Below are positions 1-9,803 of a stretch of 64,000 nt of DNA, piece after piece. The DNA comes from Okapia johnstoni (lineage: Eukaryota; Chordata; Mammalia; Artiodactyla; Giraffidae), in NCBI GenBank assembly GCA_024291935.2, contig CM044321.1:64474985-64538984 (forward strand), read 5' to 3'. The first letter of the stretch is position 1; each line of letters opens with the position of its first letter. The translations under genes were made by a program, and so were the position numbers. A model generated the notes under the pieces. The model was not told where the DNA came from and did no database searches. It was given only the letters and a program-made list of their open reading frames with translations.

Positions 1-484
1 TACTTTGCCAACAAAGGTCCGTCTAGTCAAGGCTATGGTTTTTCCAGTAGTCATGTATGGATGTGAGAGTTGGACTATAAAGAAAGCTGAGCACCGAAAA
101 ATTGATGCTTTTGAAATGTGGTGTTGGAGAAGACTCTTGAGACTGGACTCTCTTGGACTGCAAGGAGATCCAACAAGTCCATCCTAAAGGAGGTCAGTCC
201 TGGGTGTTCACTGGAAGGACTGATGTTGAAACTGAAACTCCAATAGTTTGGCCACCTGATGCGAAGAGTTGACTCATTGGAAAAGACCCTGATGCTGGGA
301 AAGATTGAGGGCAGGAGGAGAAGGGGACAACAGAGGATGAGATGATTGGATGGCATCACCGACTCAATGGACATGGGTTTGGGTAGACTCCGGGAGTTGG
401 TGATGGACAGGGAGGCCTGGCGTGCTGCGGTTCATGGGGTTGCAGAGTCGGACACGATTGAGTGACTGAACTGAACTGAACTGA
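1..484 (+). mobile_element. BovB (RTE LINE) 3' end, cut by the window edge
   Basis: The first 180 bases encode the C-terminal BovB stretch with VKAMVFPVVMYGCESWT and WCWRRLLR. The following non-coding and frameshifted part gives [32 protein letters not shown] and VMDREAW in shifting frames. It ends in the (ACTGA)n tail at about 462-484. A small insertion near 140-155 breaks the frame. Only the distal part of the reverse-transcriptase protein and the 3' end are present, and the left boundary lies outside the window. Confidence 0.9.
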
Positions 485-914
485 TACCCTGAAATGAATG
501 AATTGTCAAGTAAACAGCAGCAATTAAGTACATGAAATTGTATTAACGTGAATGCTCTAAATGAAATGGTTGAAAGATATGATTCCTGCCCTCAACTTTT
601 TTTCTTTTGTCTCAGAATATAAAATACCTAAAATCAAAATACTTTCTGATAACTTCATAAGGTGAGCTACTACCAAGTGCAAAATATGGATCCCATTCAA
701 AGAAATGTTAGGCTTTTTTATGCCTCCATGTCTTGGAAATCCCTGTTATTAACTCTGCTGCTTCTGATAAATTGCTAACCTTCTCTCAAGTCAGTTCATA
801 AGTAATATTTCAGTGAAGCTGATTCCAACTCACTATCCCCAGAGTCATCCATCTTTCTTCTGTTCCTTTATGAAGTACCACTTCCCTCTATGAGAACAGC
901 TTATTTCTTTCCAC
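485..914. other. Intronic sequence, nothing recognised
   Basis: AT-rich sequence between the BovB tail and a degenerate DNA transposon. I see no open frame with family resemblance, no splice-bounded exon and no young repeat. Confidence 0.5.
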
Positions 915-1085
915 TAGACCAGGATTTTTCAACCTTGGTACTACTGATGTTTTCAGCTGGATTTTGTTGTCCTTTTGATGAACTGTCTGGTGAATTGTTG
1001 GGTATTTTAGCAGCATTTTTAATCTCCACTCTTTAGACACCAGGAACCCCAGGCTTACTTCCATCCCTGTTGGGAATCACTACAC
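915..1085 (+). mobile_element. MER20-like hAT-Charlie DNA transposon relic
   Basis: The segment opens with TTTTTCAACCTTGGTACTAC, continues with a block like TTTAGCAGCATTTTTAATCTC and closes with GGGAATCACTA. From memory this order matches the ~220-bp non-autonomous MER20 element, including its TCTCAACC-type and GAGAACCACT-type ends. It is degenerate, as expected for an element older than ruminants. The family name is from recall and could be a neighbouring hAT family. Confidence 0.5.
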
Positions 1086-1371
1086 TAAACTAACTGCTGT
1101 GAGGAGGCAGAAACTGTGTCTCAGCCTCTGAACCCTGTATTTCGTGCATGCATGGCATGTGGAAGATACCTGATAAATGCTTTCAAATGAAAGAAGCTAC
1201 TTGTTTCCTCTTGAGTCAGTTTAAAGCCTTCCAACTAAAGCTTCAACATAAAAACAGGGGAGTTGTTAAAACCTTGGTTGACATGAAAATGTTCTTATAC
1301 GAAAACTTTAAAACACATTTTATAAACATATTTTATAAGTCAGCATTTAAATAATCCATTTTATTTCTTTT

Positions 1372-1519
1372 AAGAGACTATACACTGAGGGATGGGAGGG
1401 GGAGGGAGGTGGGAGGAGGGTTTGGGAGGGGGAGCACATGTGAACCCATGGCTGATTCATGTCGATGTATGGCAAAAACTACTACAATATTGTAAAGTAA
1501 TTAGCCCCCAACTAAAATA

Positions 1520-1550
<31 letters not shown>

Positions 1551-1592
1551 AAGTTGAATACAAAAAAAAAAAAAAAAAAAAAAGAGACTATA
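1372..1592 (+). mobile_element. Bovine-type L1 3' end, 5'-truncated, with 11-bp target-site duplication
   Basis: A G-rich run (GGGAGGGGGAGGGAGG), the motif GGCTGATTCATG and ACAATATTGTAAAGTAATTA lead into poly(A). This is the 3' UTR end of ruminant L1. AAGAGACTATA occurs at 1372-1382 and again at 1582-1592 and marks the target-site duplication, so the insertion itself is about 1383-1581. Only ~140 bp of L1 body is present. The tail is two A runs (about 1519-1546 and 1562-1583) separated by GAACAAGTTGAATAC. The intact duplication and long A runs suggest a fairly recent insertion. Confidence 0.88.
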
Positions 1593-4317
1593 AATCCATG
1601 AGGTAAAGATGAGATTATATTAAAATATGAACTGGCATCAAAAAAAGCTGAAAGATGATTCCATGTATGTCTTTCTCTCACTCATACAAAAGTTACATCA
1701 TTAATTTTTCAATAAATTATTTTAACAATAATCAGATCATCTGTTTCATTCCAGGTATGAAGATTTAGTTAATAATACACCAACTAAAATGAGCTTATCA
1801 ATTAACAGTTATAAGATGTCTGCTAGAGACAATATGGTAAAAACAATCGAGACCACTAGGTTAAAAACTCAAATAATCATTTCCAACTATTCTAAGTGTA
1901 AACTCTTCAAAAAATTGAAGTCAGAAAAAAAAATGAAGTCAGATAATTTGAAGTACCTGTCTTCAACAACTGTATGTAGCTGCATTAGTATTTTTTTTTT
2001 ATTCTCAGTGCTTTTTTTGTTTCTTGATGACTGCAAGTAGCACTTTACAGTAGTCATGCATATACCTTCAAAACTAATTTAATTCCAGATTTATTACAGA
2101 GCTGCTTTTTATTCATCAAGGTCATAGCATGACAGCTTCACAAGTTTGAATAAATCAGGTGTTAAACAGACACATCTCTGAGGAACCTAAGGATGTTCTC
2201 ATTTGCAGTTCTCAGCCTATCTTATTATTTATTGCCAAAGAAATGACTGATTAACTTTGTCATCTTTGCTCCATGATTTTTTTTCCCTCTGGCTAAAGTA
2301 GCCTGCCCTCCTCTGCGATGCCTGATCAGACCTATTTAGGATGATGTCTCTGATCACAGACATGGGGGAGTCTGAGATCTTAAGCTTTGATGAAACATTG
2401 TTCCACTATAATTTCATGGAAGGGAAACAGAGTCCAAAATGATAACTGACAGTCAACAAGACAACCAAACTTATTAAGATTTTAACTATTTTTTTGACAG
2501 CATAATCTTTTAGTGCCAGAATCTGTCTGGTTTAGGTTTTATGTTTATACAAGCAATACATAGAACACTCCTATTTCAATCATTTGCTTTTTAGCTAATT
2601 TGCCCTGAAGAAGAAAGTCCAGCTGATCAAAAGATGAATTTATAGTATATTCTTCCATTGCTATGGTCTGCAAAATTCCTGATAATCAATTAAATTTGCA
2701 CTTGAATGAGATTTTAGTATTAGAAAATACTGAAATAGCACATTGAATATATATGAAATTAGAACATTAAACACCAAGAAAAAAATTACATGCCTCTAGG
2801 TTTTTATTAATCACATTCCAACACCAGAGGCTGAAAGTATATCAAATCACACCAAATCTTTTGCACATGACAACCTCATAAATTATTCAACTCATTAGTA
2901 TTACTAAGAAGGATGAAAAACTCCATCAGTGTTAAGGATGTTTTCCAACTGAAAAAGGTCAACCAAAAGTTTTAATAATGAAATGGAAGAGAACACTTTT
3001 CAAAGTAAATATGAAATAATTCTCCTTTACGTCTCTTTGAAAATATATCCAATTCTGATTATTTGCTCATTTAAAAGAATGTATTGCTAATGTATTTGTT
3101 TTGTGGCTCCAAATAAATTATCTTTTTTTTTAGTGCAAAAAGCACTTTGTCATGAAATGAAAATTAAATGTCATGAAATTTAAGTTGCAGCTGTTTCTGC
3201 CCAGCACACGAAAGTTTAACTATAATTTAATCTAAAATGTTTGAATTAAAGGAAAAGACTAGTGATTCAAAACATATTTATTAAAACATTAACTCTGCAA
3301 ATTCAGTTTCACTTCTATTATATTAATATAGGCTCACATTCTTGAAACATAGTGTACTACATGCCAGTGATCAATCTCAGGGACTGCTTTGATGGCCATG
3401 TAAATATTCCCTATTTAAATAATTTTAGGTTATTCTTTCAGCTTGTACAACTTGGTTAACATTCTGAAAACTTAGATCACTGATTCAAATACTTCTAGCC
3501 ATACTTAACATTCAGTCATAAAATATTCTTTTGTTCCTAAAACAATTTTGTTGCCACAATGTAGATGAACAGAAAAAAAAAACCAAAACTGACTATAGAT
3601 TACAGCAGAGTTTCTCTGTGTATTTAATGTTTAACTTTCAGGACAGAATTTGAAATACTGCAATTATTTAATACAGAAGAAGAAATAATTGAATTTCAAT
3701 TTGTTCTAGAAGCTCTCTCAAAATTTGTAGGTTTATGCTATATTTATACCCTTCATCTACATATACACAAACCAAAACATTAAATCATTGGGATGTTAGT
3801 CTACACACTGCCAAACTTTAAGGTACTTAAAACACATTTAAATGTTTAATGGCAGGCAGAGTGGCCAGATGATGGTCTGAGTTTTGTTAGCTTTTATGAA
3901 TGTTCTGGGAAAATGTGAATACAAAAGCTTTCTCTAAAATATACAAAATATGTTTTCAATTAAGTCTTTCAACATCTATTTTCATTGAATGAAGTGCTTT
4001 GTAATAATTACTGACATTCACTTCCTATTTCTTCTGAAGAAATACTTTATACATAGGTTAGAAGGCACAAAGTTTTAGGAGAAGATACAGTACTACGTTC
4101 CTGGCCATCTGTAATTCCTCTTTCTACTTCTAGGTACAAATCACTCCAGGGAGAACCTTTCACTCACCTCTTCAAATCCTCCATACTTCACCTGACTCCC
4201 TACCCTCTACCCACTTCCTAAAATCCTTTGATGTGAAGTTGAAGAGGAGTGTTCTAGAACTGTTTCTGGAAGTAGAATTGTTTGAGTTCTTTTTTGTCTT
4301 CTACTACCCAGTCCTAG
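1593..4317. other. Intronic sequence without recognised genes or young repeats
   Basis: About 2.7 kb of AT-rich sequence. I found no splice-bounded conserved frame and no SINE or BovB motif. The 83-codon frame at 1789-2040 ends in a low-complexity phenylalanine/leucine run and shows no family resemblance. Confidence 0.5.
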
Positions 4318-4495
4318 GGGCTTCCCGGGTGGCTCAGCGGTAAAAGAGTCTGCCTGCAATGCAGGAGATGCAGGAACCATGGGTTCAATCCCTGGGTTGG
4401 GAAGATCCCACGGGTTCAATGTCTGGAGAAACCCAAGGACAGAGAGCCTGGCGGGCTACAGTCCATGGGGTCACAAAGAGTTGGACACAACTGAA
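4318..4495 (+). mobile_element. Bov-tA SINE
   Basis: The tRNA-derived head begins GGCTTCCCGGGTGGCTCAGCG and has the B-box-like GGTTCAATCCC. The BovA-derived body follows with GCGGGCTACAGTCCATGGGG and GAGTTGGACACAACTGA. Part of the middle (the usual CACTCCAGTATTCTTGCCTGG block) is missing or scrambled, so this is an internally shortened copy. Confidence 0.85.
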
Positions 4496-4726
4496 GGGAC
4501 TGACCACAGTATAGCACACTCTACCTTAACTCCAGGAATGACCACAAAGTAAACCTGGCATGGGTACCATGTAGATGTCCTGAATACTTTATGGCATACA
4601 TGTGGTCTTTGTTCTAGACATGCATAAAATAAAAACATACCCTACTTTCCTTTTATCAAAGAATCCAACTCAGGAGGGATAATAGGTTCTGAATATTGCC
4701 AATGATCCACTATTCAAAATTCATAA

Positions 4727-4946
4727 ACAACTGTGTTATGCTTCAGTCACATCTGACTCTCTGCGACCCTATGGACTGTAGCTCACCATGCTCCTCTGTC
4801 CATGGGATTCTCCAGGCAAGAACACTGGAATAGGTTGCCAAGCCCTCCTCCAGGAGATTTCCTGTCCCAGGGTCTCGAACCTGAGTCTCTTATGTCTCCT
4901 GCATTGGCCAGGAGGTTCTTTACCACTGGCACCACCTGAGAAGCCC
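4727..4946 (-). mobile_element. Bov-tA SINE, reverse orientation
   Basis: On the plus strand it reads from a degenerate TTCAGTCACATCTGACTCT through CCATGGGATTCTCCAGGCAAG to the antisense tRNA-like head ending GCACCACCTGAGAAGCCC. TCATAAA lies on both sides (about 4719 and 4948) and may be the target-site duplication. The element is complete but several substitutions away from the young consensus. Confidence 0.85.
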
Positions 4947-4959
4947 TCATAAATCACTA

Positions 4960-5340
4960 TATATTTTAAAACACATTTATACTACACAGATGTTTACTAT
5001 CACCTATATCTTTCATCTATTTAAAAATGAGAATATTATATTTTAGTTTGGATACATTAATAATTGTTACTACATTACTAAAATACATGACAGTCAATCT
5101 TAAAAAGATGTTAGTAAAAAAAATAAGTTTGTTTCTGATAAGGTTTGACACTGGTTTAGCAAAAGAGACATTTTACAAGTTGAACATACACAATAAGGCA
5201 TCCATTTTTATAGAGAAGCAAAAGAAATATTTTTCTAACAGACCCTTTCTACAAGCAACCTGTAGAATGACAAATGTGATATAATGTGAATCCTATACAA
5301 ATGTGGTATTGGCAACTCAGTGTCACTAATAATATCACGC
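4960..5340. other. Intronic sequence, nothing recognised
   Basis: AT-rich sequence between two SINEs. The 85-codon frame at 5027-5284 has no family resemblance and is taken as chance. Confidence 0.4.
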
Positions 5341-5644
5341 CAGCCCAACCTCTCGGAGAAGGCAATGGCACCCCACTCCAGTACTCTTGCCTGGAAAATC
5401 CCATGGACAGAGGAGCCTGGTAGGCTGCAGTTCATGGGGTCGCTAAGAGTCGGACACGACTGAGTGACTTCACTTTCACTTTTCACTTTCATGCATTGGA
5501 GAAGGAAATGGCAACCCACTCCAGTGTTCTTGCCTGGAGAATCCCAGGGACGGCGGAGCCTGGTGGGCTGACATCTATGGGGTCCCACAGAGTCGGACAC
5601 GACTAAAGCGACTTAGCAGCAGCAGCAGCAGCAGCCCAACCTCT
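5341..5644 (+). mobile_element. BovA2 dimeric SINE with 13-bp target-site duplication
   Basis: Two BovA monomers sit in tandem. The first starts GGAGAAGGCAATGGCACCCC and the second GGAGAAGGAAATGGCAACCC; they are joined by TTCACTTTCACTTTTCACTT. The 3' end is ACTTAG(CAG)n. CAGCCCAACCTCT occurs exactly at 5341-5353 and 5632-5644, so the insertion is about 5354-5631. BovA2 has no coding capacity and is thought to use the BovB machinery. The perfect duplication and intact triplet tail indicate a young insertion. Confidence 0.95.
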
Positions 5645-5770
5645 ATTACAAATTGTTTTTAGATATTTCTAATTTCAAATGAGATGAATTCAACATGAAT
5701 TGATGAAAATGCCTAAATGGATGTATATGAAATGAAGTTTTAAAAATTTTAAGTTCATATTATAAAGCAG

Positions 5771-7448
5771 GCCACTTTCAGTCAGTCGTTCAGTCGTGTC
5801 CACCTCTTTGCGATCCCATGAACCGCAGCACGCCAGGCTTCCCTGTCCATCACCAACTCCTGGAGTTTACCCAAACCCATGTCCATCGAGTCAGTGATGC
5901 CATCCAACCATCTCATCCTCTGTCGTCCCCTTCTCCTCTTGCCCCCAATCCTTCCCAGCATCAGGGTCATTTCAAATGAGTCAGTTCTTTGCATGAGGTG
6001 GCCAAAGTATTGAAGTTTCAGCTTCAACATCACTCCTTCCAATGAACACCCAGGACTGATCTCCTTTAGGATGGATTGATTGGATCTTCTTGCAGTCCAA
6101 GGGACTCTCAAGAGTCTTCTCCAACACCACAGTTTAAAAGCATCAATTATGCGGCTCTCAGCTTTCTTCACCATCCAACTCTCACATCCAAACATGACCA
6201 CTGGAAAAACCACTGCCTTGACTAGACGGACTTTCGTTGGCAAAGTAATGTCTCTGCTTTTAAATATGTTATCTAGGTTGGCCATAACCTTCCTTCCAAG
6301 GAGTAAGCGTCTTTTAATTTCATGGCTGCAATCACCATCAGCAGCGATTTTGGAGCCCCCCAAAATAAAGTCTGACACTGTTTCCACTGTTTCCCCATCT
6401 ATTTGCCATGAAGTGATGGGACCAGATGCCATGATCTTAGTTTTCTGAACGTTGAGCTTTAAGCCAACTTTTTCACTCTCCTCTTTCACTTTCATCAAGA
6501 GGCCCTTTAGTTCTTCACTTTCTGCCATAAGGGTGGTGTCACCTGCATATCTGAGGTTACTGATATTTCTCCCAGCAATCTTGATTCCAGCTTGTGTTTC
6601 TTCCAGCCCAGTGTTTCTCATGATGTACTCTGCATATAAGTTAAATAAGCAGGGTGACAATATACAGCCTTGATGTACTCCTTTTCCTATTTGGAACCAG
6701 TCTGTTGTTCCATGTCCAGTTCTAACTGTTGCTTCCTGACCTGCATACAGGTTTCTCAAGAGACAGGTCAAGTGGTCTAGTATTCCCATCTCTTTCAGAA
6801 TTTTCCACAGTTTATTGTGATCCACACAGTCAAAGGCTTTGGCATAGTCAATAAAGCAGAAATAGAGGTTTTTCTGGAACTCTCTTGCTTTTTTGATGAT
6901 CCAGCGGATATTGGCAATTTGATCTCTGGTTCCTCTGCCTTTTCTAAAACCACCTTGAACATCTGGAAGTTCACGGTTCACGTATTGCTGAAGCCTGGAT
7001 TGGAGAATTTTGAGCATTACTTTACTAGCGTGTAAGATGAGTGCAACTGTGCAGTAGTTTGAGCATTCTTTGGCATTGCCTTTCTTTGGGATTGGAACGA
7101 AAACTGACCTTTTCCAGTCCTGTGGCCACTGCTGAGTTTTCCAAATTTGCTGGCATATTGAGTGCAGCACTTTCACAGCATCATCTTTCAGGATTTGAAA
7201 TAGCTCAACTGGAATTCTATTACCTCCACTAGCTTTGTTCTTAGTGATGCTTTCTAAGGCCCACTTGACTTCACATTCCAGGATGTCTGGCTCTAGGTGA
7301 GTGATCACACCATCGTGATTATATGGGTCGTGAAGATTTTTTTTGTACAGTTCTTCTGTGTATTCTTGCCACCTCTTCTTAATATCTTCTGCTTCTGTTA
7401 GGTCCATACCATTTCTGTCCTTGATCAAGCTCATCTGCATGCCACTTT
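5771..7448 (-). mobile_element. BovB LINE, 5'-truncated, with GCCACTTT target-site duplication
   Basis: GCCACTTT is found at 5771-5778 and 7441-7448, so the insertion is about 5779-7440. The minus strand runs from the end of the spacer upstream of the reverse transcriptase to the 3' tail (ACTGAACGACTGACTGA). The endonuclease domain and 5' UTR are absent. The flanks resemble each other a little beyond the eight bases (GCAnGCCACTTTnA). Confidence 0.92.
5782..7440 (-). pseudogene. BovB reverse-transcriptase ORF fragment, 552 codons, catalytic aspartate lost
   Basis: One uninterrupted frame covers the whole reverse transcriptase and C-terminal region of BovB. Visible landmarks are the N-terminal [12 protein letters not shown] region (residues 77-87), motif [10 protein letters not shown] (196-204, catalytic Asp198), the [20 protein letters not shown] motif B block (252-271), motif C YAGD (298-301), and the C-terminal [11 protein letters not shown] and [12 protein letters not shown]. 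Motif C is normally YADD; here the codon at 6541-6543 reads GGT (Gly) on the minus strand instead of GAT (Asp). That loss should abolish polymerase activity. The N-terminal APE-type endonuclease is missing through 5' truncation, and the ATG at 7440 is fortuitous. One residue is missing just after motif C (SEELKG, where sister copies have SEEELKS). Confidence 0.9.
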
Positions 7449-7776
7449 AAGTAGATATTTTTAAGAATTTCTTTTGTACAATATAAAGGTAACAACTCAT
7501 TTTAAGTTGGTGTTAAATCCTTAGGTGATTTTTTTTTTGAGTTGATTAAAGAAATCACCTACAGTACAAGTCAATGATTATATATATATAAATAAAATAA
7601 TTATTTATAAATTATTTCATAATTTATATATACATTTATAATTATTTTATAAATTATTTGATAATTTATACATATTTTATTATATATATATAAATATACA
7701 TATATATATATTTTTATCACTGTCTGTCCTGTAGTTACTTTTACTGTATTAAATTATTTTATGTATAATAGTTTTG
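7449..7776. repeat. AT-rich tract with TA-rich low-complexity sequence
   Basis: About 7575-7715 is almost wholly A and T, with several (TA)n stretches and repeated ATTATTTATAAATTATTT-like units. Such tracts in introns commonly vary in length. No gene is visible. Confidence 0.75.
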
Positions 7777-7929
7777 GGGCTTCCCTGGTAGCTCAGACGG
7801 TAAATAATCTGCCTGCAGTGCAGGAGACTGGGGTTCAATCTCTGGGTCAGGAAGGTCCCCTGGAGAAGGGAATGGCTACCCACTCCAGTATTCTTGCCTG
7901 GAGAATTCCATGGACAGAGGAGCCTGGAA
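7777..7929 (+). mobile_element. Bov-tA SINE, 3'-truncated
   Basis: GGCTTCCCTGGTAGCTCAGA with the B-box-like GGTTCAATCTC is followed by CACTCCAGTATTCTTGCCTG and ends at GGACAGAGGAGCCTGG. The last ~50 bp of the element (GGCTACAGTCC to GACACGACTGAG) are missing. Confidence 0.88.
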
Positions 7930-8116
7930 TCCTCACATATTTATTTTTGTTGCGATCCTCAGTGAATTATATCAATTCACAGACTATGTATACAGTAAAT
8001 TTTCAAATCTGTGTACATTTTCTTTCTATTAAGGTTACATATTTTCTCTATTTAGTCCATCAGAACATGAATCGCATCCTATGCTACATATTATTATGGT
8101 AAATTTTAAATCATAT

Positions 8117-8334
8117 GGCTCACTATTGTGTGTTGGTGTTGTTTTGTCACTAAGTCACGTTCAACTCTTTTGTGACCTCACAGACTCTAGCCCACCAGGC
8201 TTCTCTGGCCATGGGATTTTCCAGGCAAGAATATTGGAATGAGTTGCCATGTCCCACTCCAGGGGATCTTCCTCAACCAGAGATAGAATCCTTGTCTTTA
8301 CCACTGAACCACCTGGGAAGCCCCACGGCTCACT
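8117..8334 (-). mobile_element. Bov-tA SINE, reverse orientation, with 8-bp flanking repeat
   Basis: Plus-strand reading runs from GTTGTTTTGTCACTAAGTCA to the antisense tRNA-like head ending CCACCTGGGAAGCCCC. GGCTCACT at 8117-8124 and 8327-8334 fits a target-site duplication, giving an insertion of about 8125-8326. It lies in the intron just 3' of the NBEA exon, in the same orientation as that gene. Confidence 0.88.
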
Positions 8335-9376
8335 TATTACTCTCAAGTCAAAAAAAAAACAAACAAACAAAAATCAAGTGACTGTGAGAATAAAAGTAGT
8401 TAATAACAAAATATATGGACAGTATTCAATTATGGTATTTTCTGAGGGTATGTGGTTTATAAAATTGTGATATGATCAATCAAATTTCAGTTTCTTAGAC
8501 CATTTAAAATTAGATATTTTAATGGTGCACAGACAGAATAACCCTATGTACACTTTTTGGTAGACAGAAATCTAAAGTAGTAGCATTTTTATTAAATTAC
8601 AAAAAAATATTTTGATTTTTACTATTTATTGCACATTTTATAAAGGACAATTTAGGGTGCAATTCTACTGTAGTGTGATAGCTCATGCTATCTTTAATAA
8701 AGGATGGTATTTTTCAAACTTTATTTGCAACTGGAGGATTCTGAACTTACACAGGCATACTGAAGCATGATTTATTTTATTAGACTGAAAATCATAGAAT
8801 AGATTAGGGTTAAAATAGAGAATGCCATGTAGTGAGATTATTAATAAGATATTTATTTCAGTTAAATACTCAAGTATGTGCAGGTATATGTGTATATACA
8901 TAACAGTGTACATGTTTGTATATATATTTCATGTATAATCACATAGTGTACATATGTGCACATACCCACACAAATTATACATAAAAATATATAAATTTGA
9001 ATACTCAGTTACAATAGTAATTTTTTTTAAGTGAAAAAGCTGAAAGACCAAAGTTTGAAACATGCTGAAAAGGAAAATGACTTTACTCTTGTTTTGGGCT
9101 GTGTGAGAAGGATGGTGGGTAATAACCAATTATGTAAAGCCTTCTAATCTATTACAAAGAAGCTGAAGACTCTAAGTCTAAGAGTCTACATCAATTGGGA
9201 GAACTACTGGGTTAATTAAGTGTAACCTAAATGATGCTGCACAATAAAGTCGAATGTAACATTTTTGACTTATGACATGGAGAACCTGAAAAGGTACTGA
9301 AAGAAAAAAGAACTATCAACCACAGAGAATCACCTCACATCGGGAGCATTCCTGTGTAAGAGGCACTGGTACTCAC
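8335..9376. other. Intron 3' of the NBEA exon, repeat-poor
   Basis: About 1 kb of AT-rich intron with no recognised repeat. An (A)9-10 run interrupted by C lies at about 8349-8372. TG/CA-rich dinucleotide runs occur around 8875-8970. Confidence 0.5.
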
Positions 9377-9501
9377 CGTACTCGATCGCAGCTTTGAGCA
9401 ATGCTTCAGCATGGGTGGAGCCAAATGCATTACGGACAAACCGTCTCCTTCGACGAAGATCATCTTCCCAGTAATCCAAACGCCAGAAATCATGCAATTG
9501 G
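9377..9501 (-). CDS. NBEA: Internal coding exon of a BEACH-family scaffold protein, most likely neurobeachin
   Basis: Read on the minus strand, the exon follows a pyrimidine-rich tract ending in CTCTTAG (AG at 9503-9502) and stops at a strong donor, G|GTGAGT (GT at 9376-9375). The 125 bp hold one base finishing a split codon, 41 codons and one base opening the next, so a skip would shift the frame. The peptide starts QLHDFWRLDYWEDD, has five arginines in a row and FVRN, and ends LKAAIEY; the next codon probably gives Gly. This block lies just N-terminal to the PH-like and BEACH domains in neurobeachin and LRBA. The NAFGSTHAEALL stretch fits neurobeachin better as I recall it, but LRBA is the alternative. 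Neurobeachin is a large brain-enriched scaffold and A-kinase anchor that works in membrane traffic at the Golgi and synapse. Frame read past the donor is intron. No other exon of the gene was recognised. Confidence 0.82.
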
Positions 9502-9652
9502 CTAAGAGTGGGAACATGAAAAACAGGTATGATTATTAATAATGATGTATAACTGGAAATACACTTTTCCAAGTTATATGAATTCACAGACTGTTTACAT
9601 AATAAAATTTAAAAGCTTTGCACATTTTCTTTTATTAGGATTAAATATTATC

Positions 9653-9803
9653 TGGAGACCTGGGTTCAATCCTTGGGTTGGGAAGATCCCCTGGAGAAGT
9701 GAAAGGTCACCCACTCCAGTATTCTGGCCTGGAGAGTTCCATGGACTGTATAGTTCATGGGGCTGCAAGAAGTCGGACACGACTGAGCAACTTTCACACA
9801 TTC
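9653..9803 (+). mobile_element. Bov-tA SINE, 5'-truncated
   Basis: Starts inside the tRNA-like head at GGAGACCTGGGTTCAATCCT and continues with CACTCCAGTATTCTGGCCTG and GTCGGACACGACTGAGCAAC to the TTTCACACA end. It sits about 150 bp upstream of the NBEA acceptor and is antisense to that gene. Confidence 0.88.

Noticed and set aside
1457..1681. 74-codon minus-strand frame rich in phenylalanine
   Set aside because: It is the antisense of the L1 poly(A) tail.
5610..5631. (CAG)n run as a possible coding or disease-type repeat
   Set aside because: It is the 3' tail of BovA2. Similar runs at 10975-10992, 13230-13244 and 55241-55260 have the same origin.
6080..7232. Plus-strand frames of 60-120 codons opposite the long BovB frame
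   Set aside because: Shadows of the minus-strand reverse-transcriptase frame. The same antisense pattern recurs at every BovB copy.
7777..7850. tRNA-like sequence with A- and B-box-like motifs
   Set aside because: It is the tRNA-derived head of a Bov-tA SINE, continuous with the SINE body; not a functional tRNA gene. The same applies to the other Bov-tA and CHR heads.
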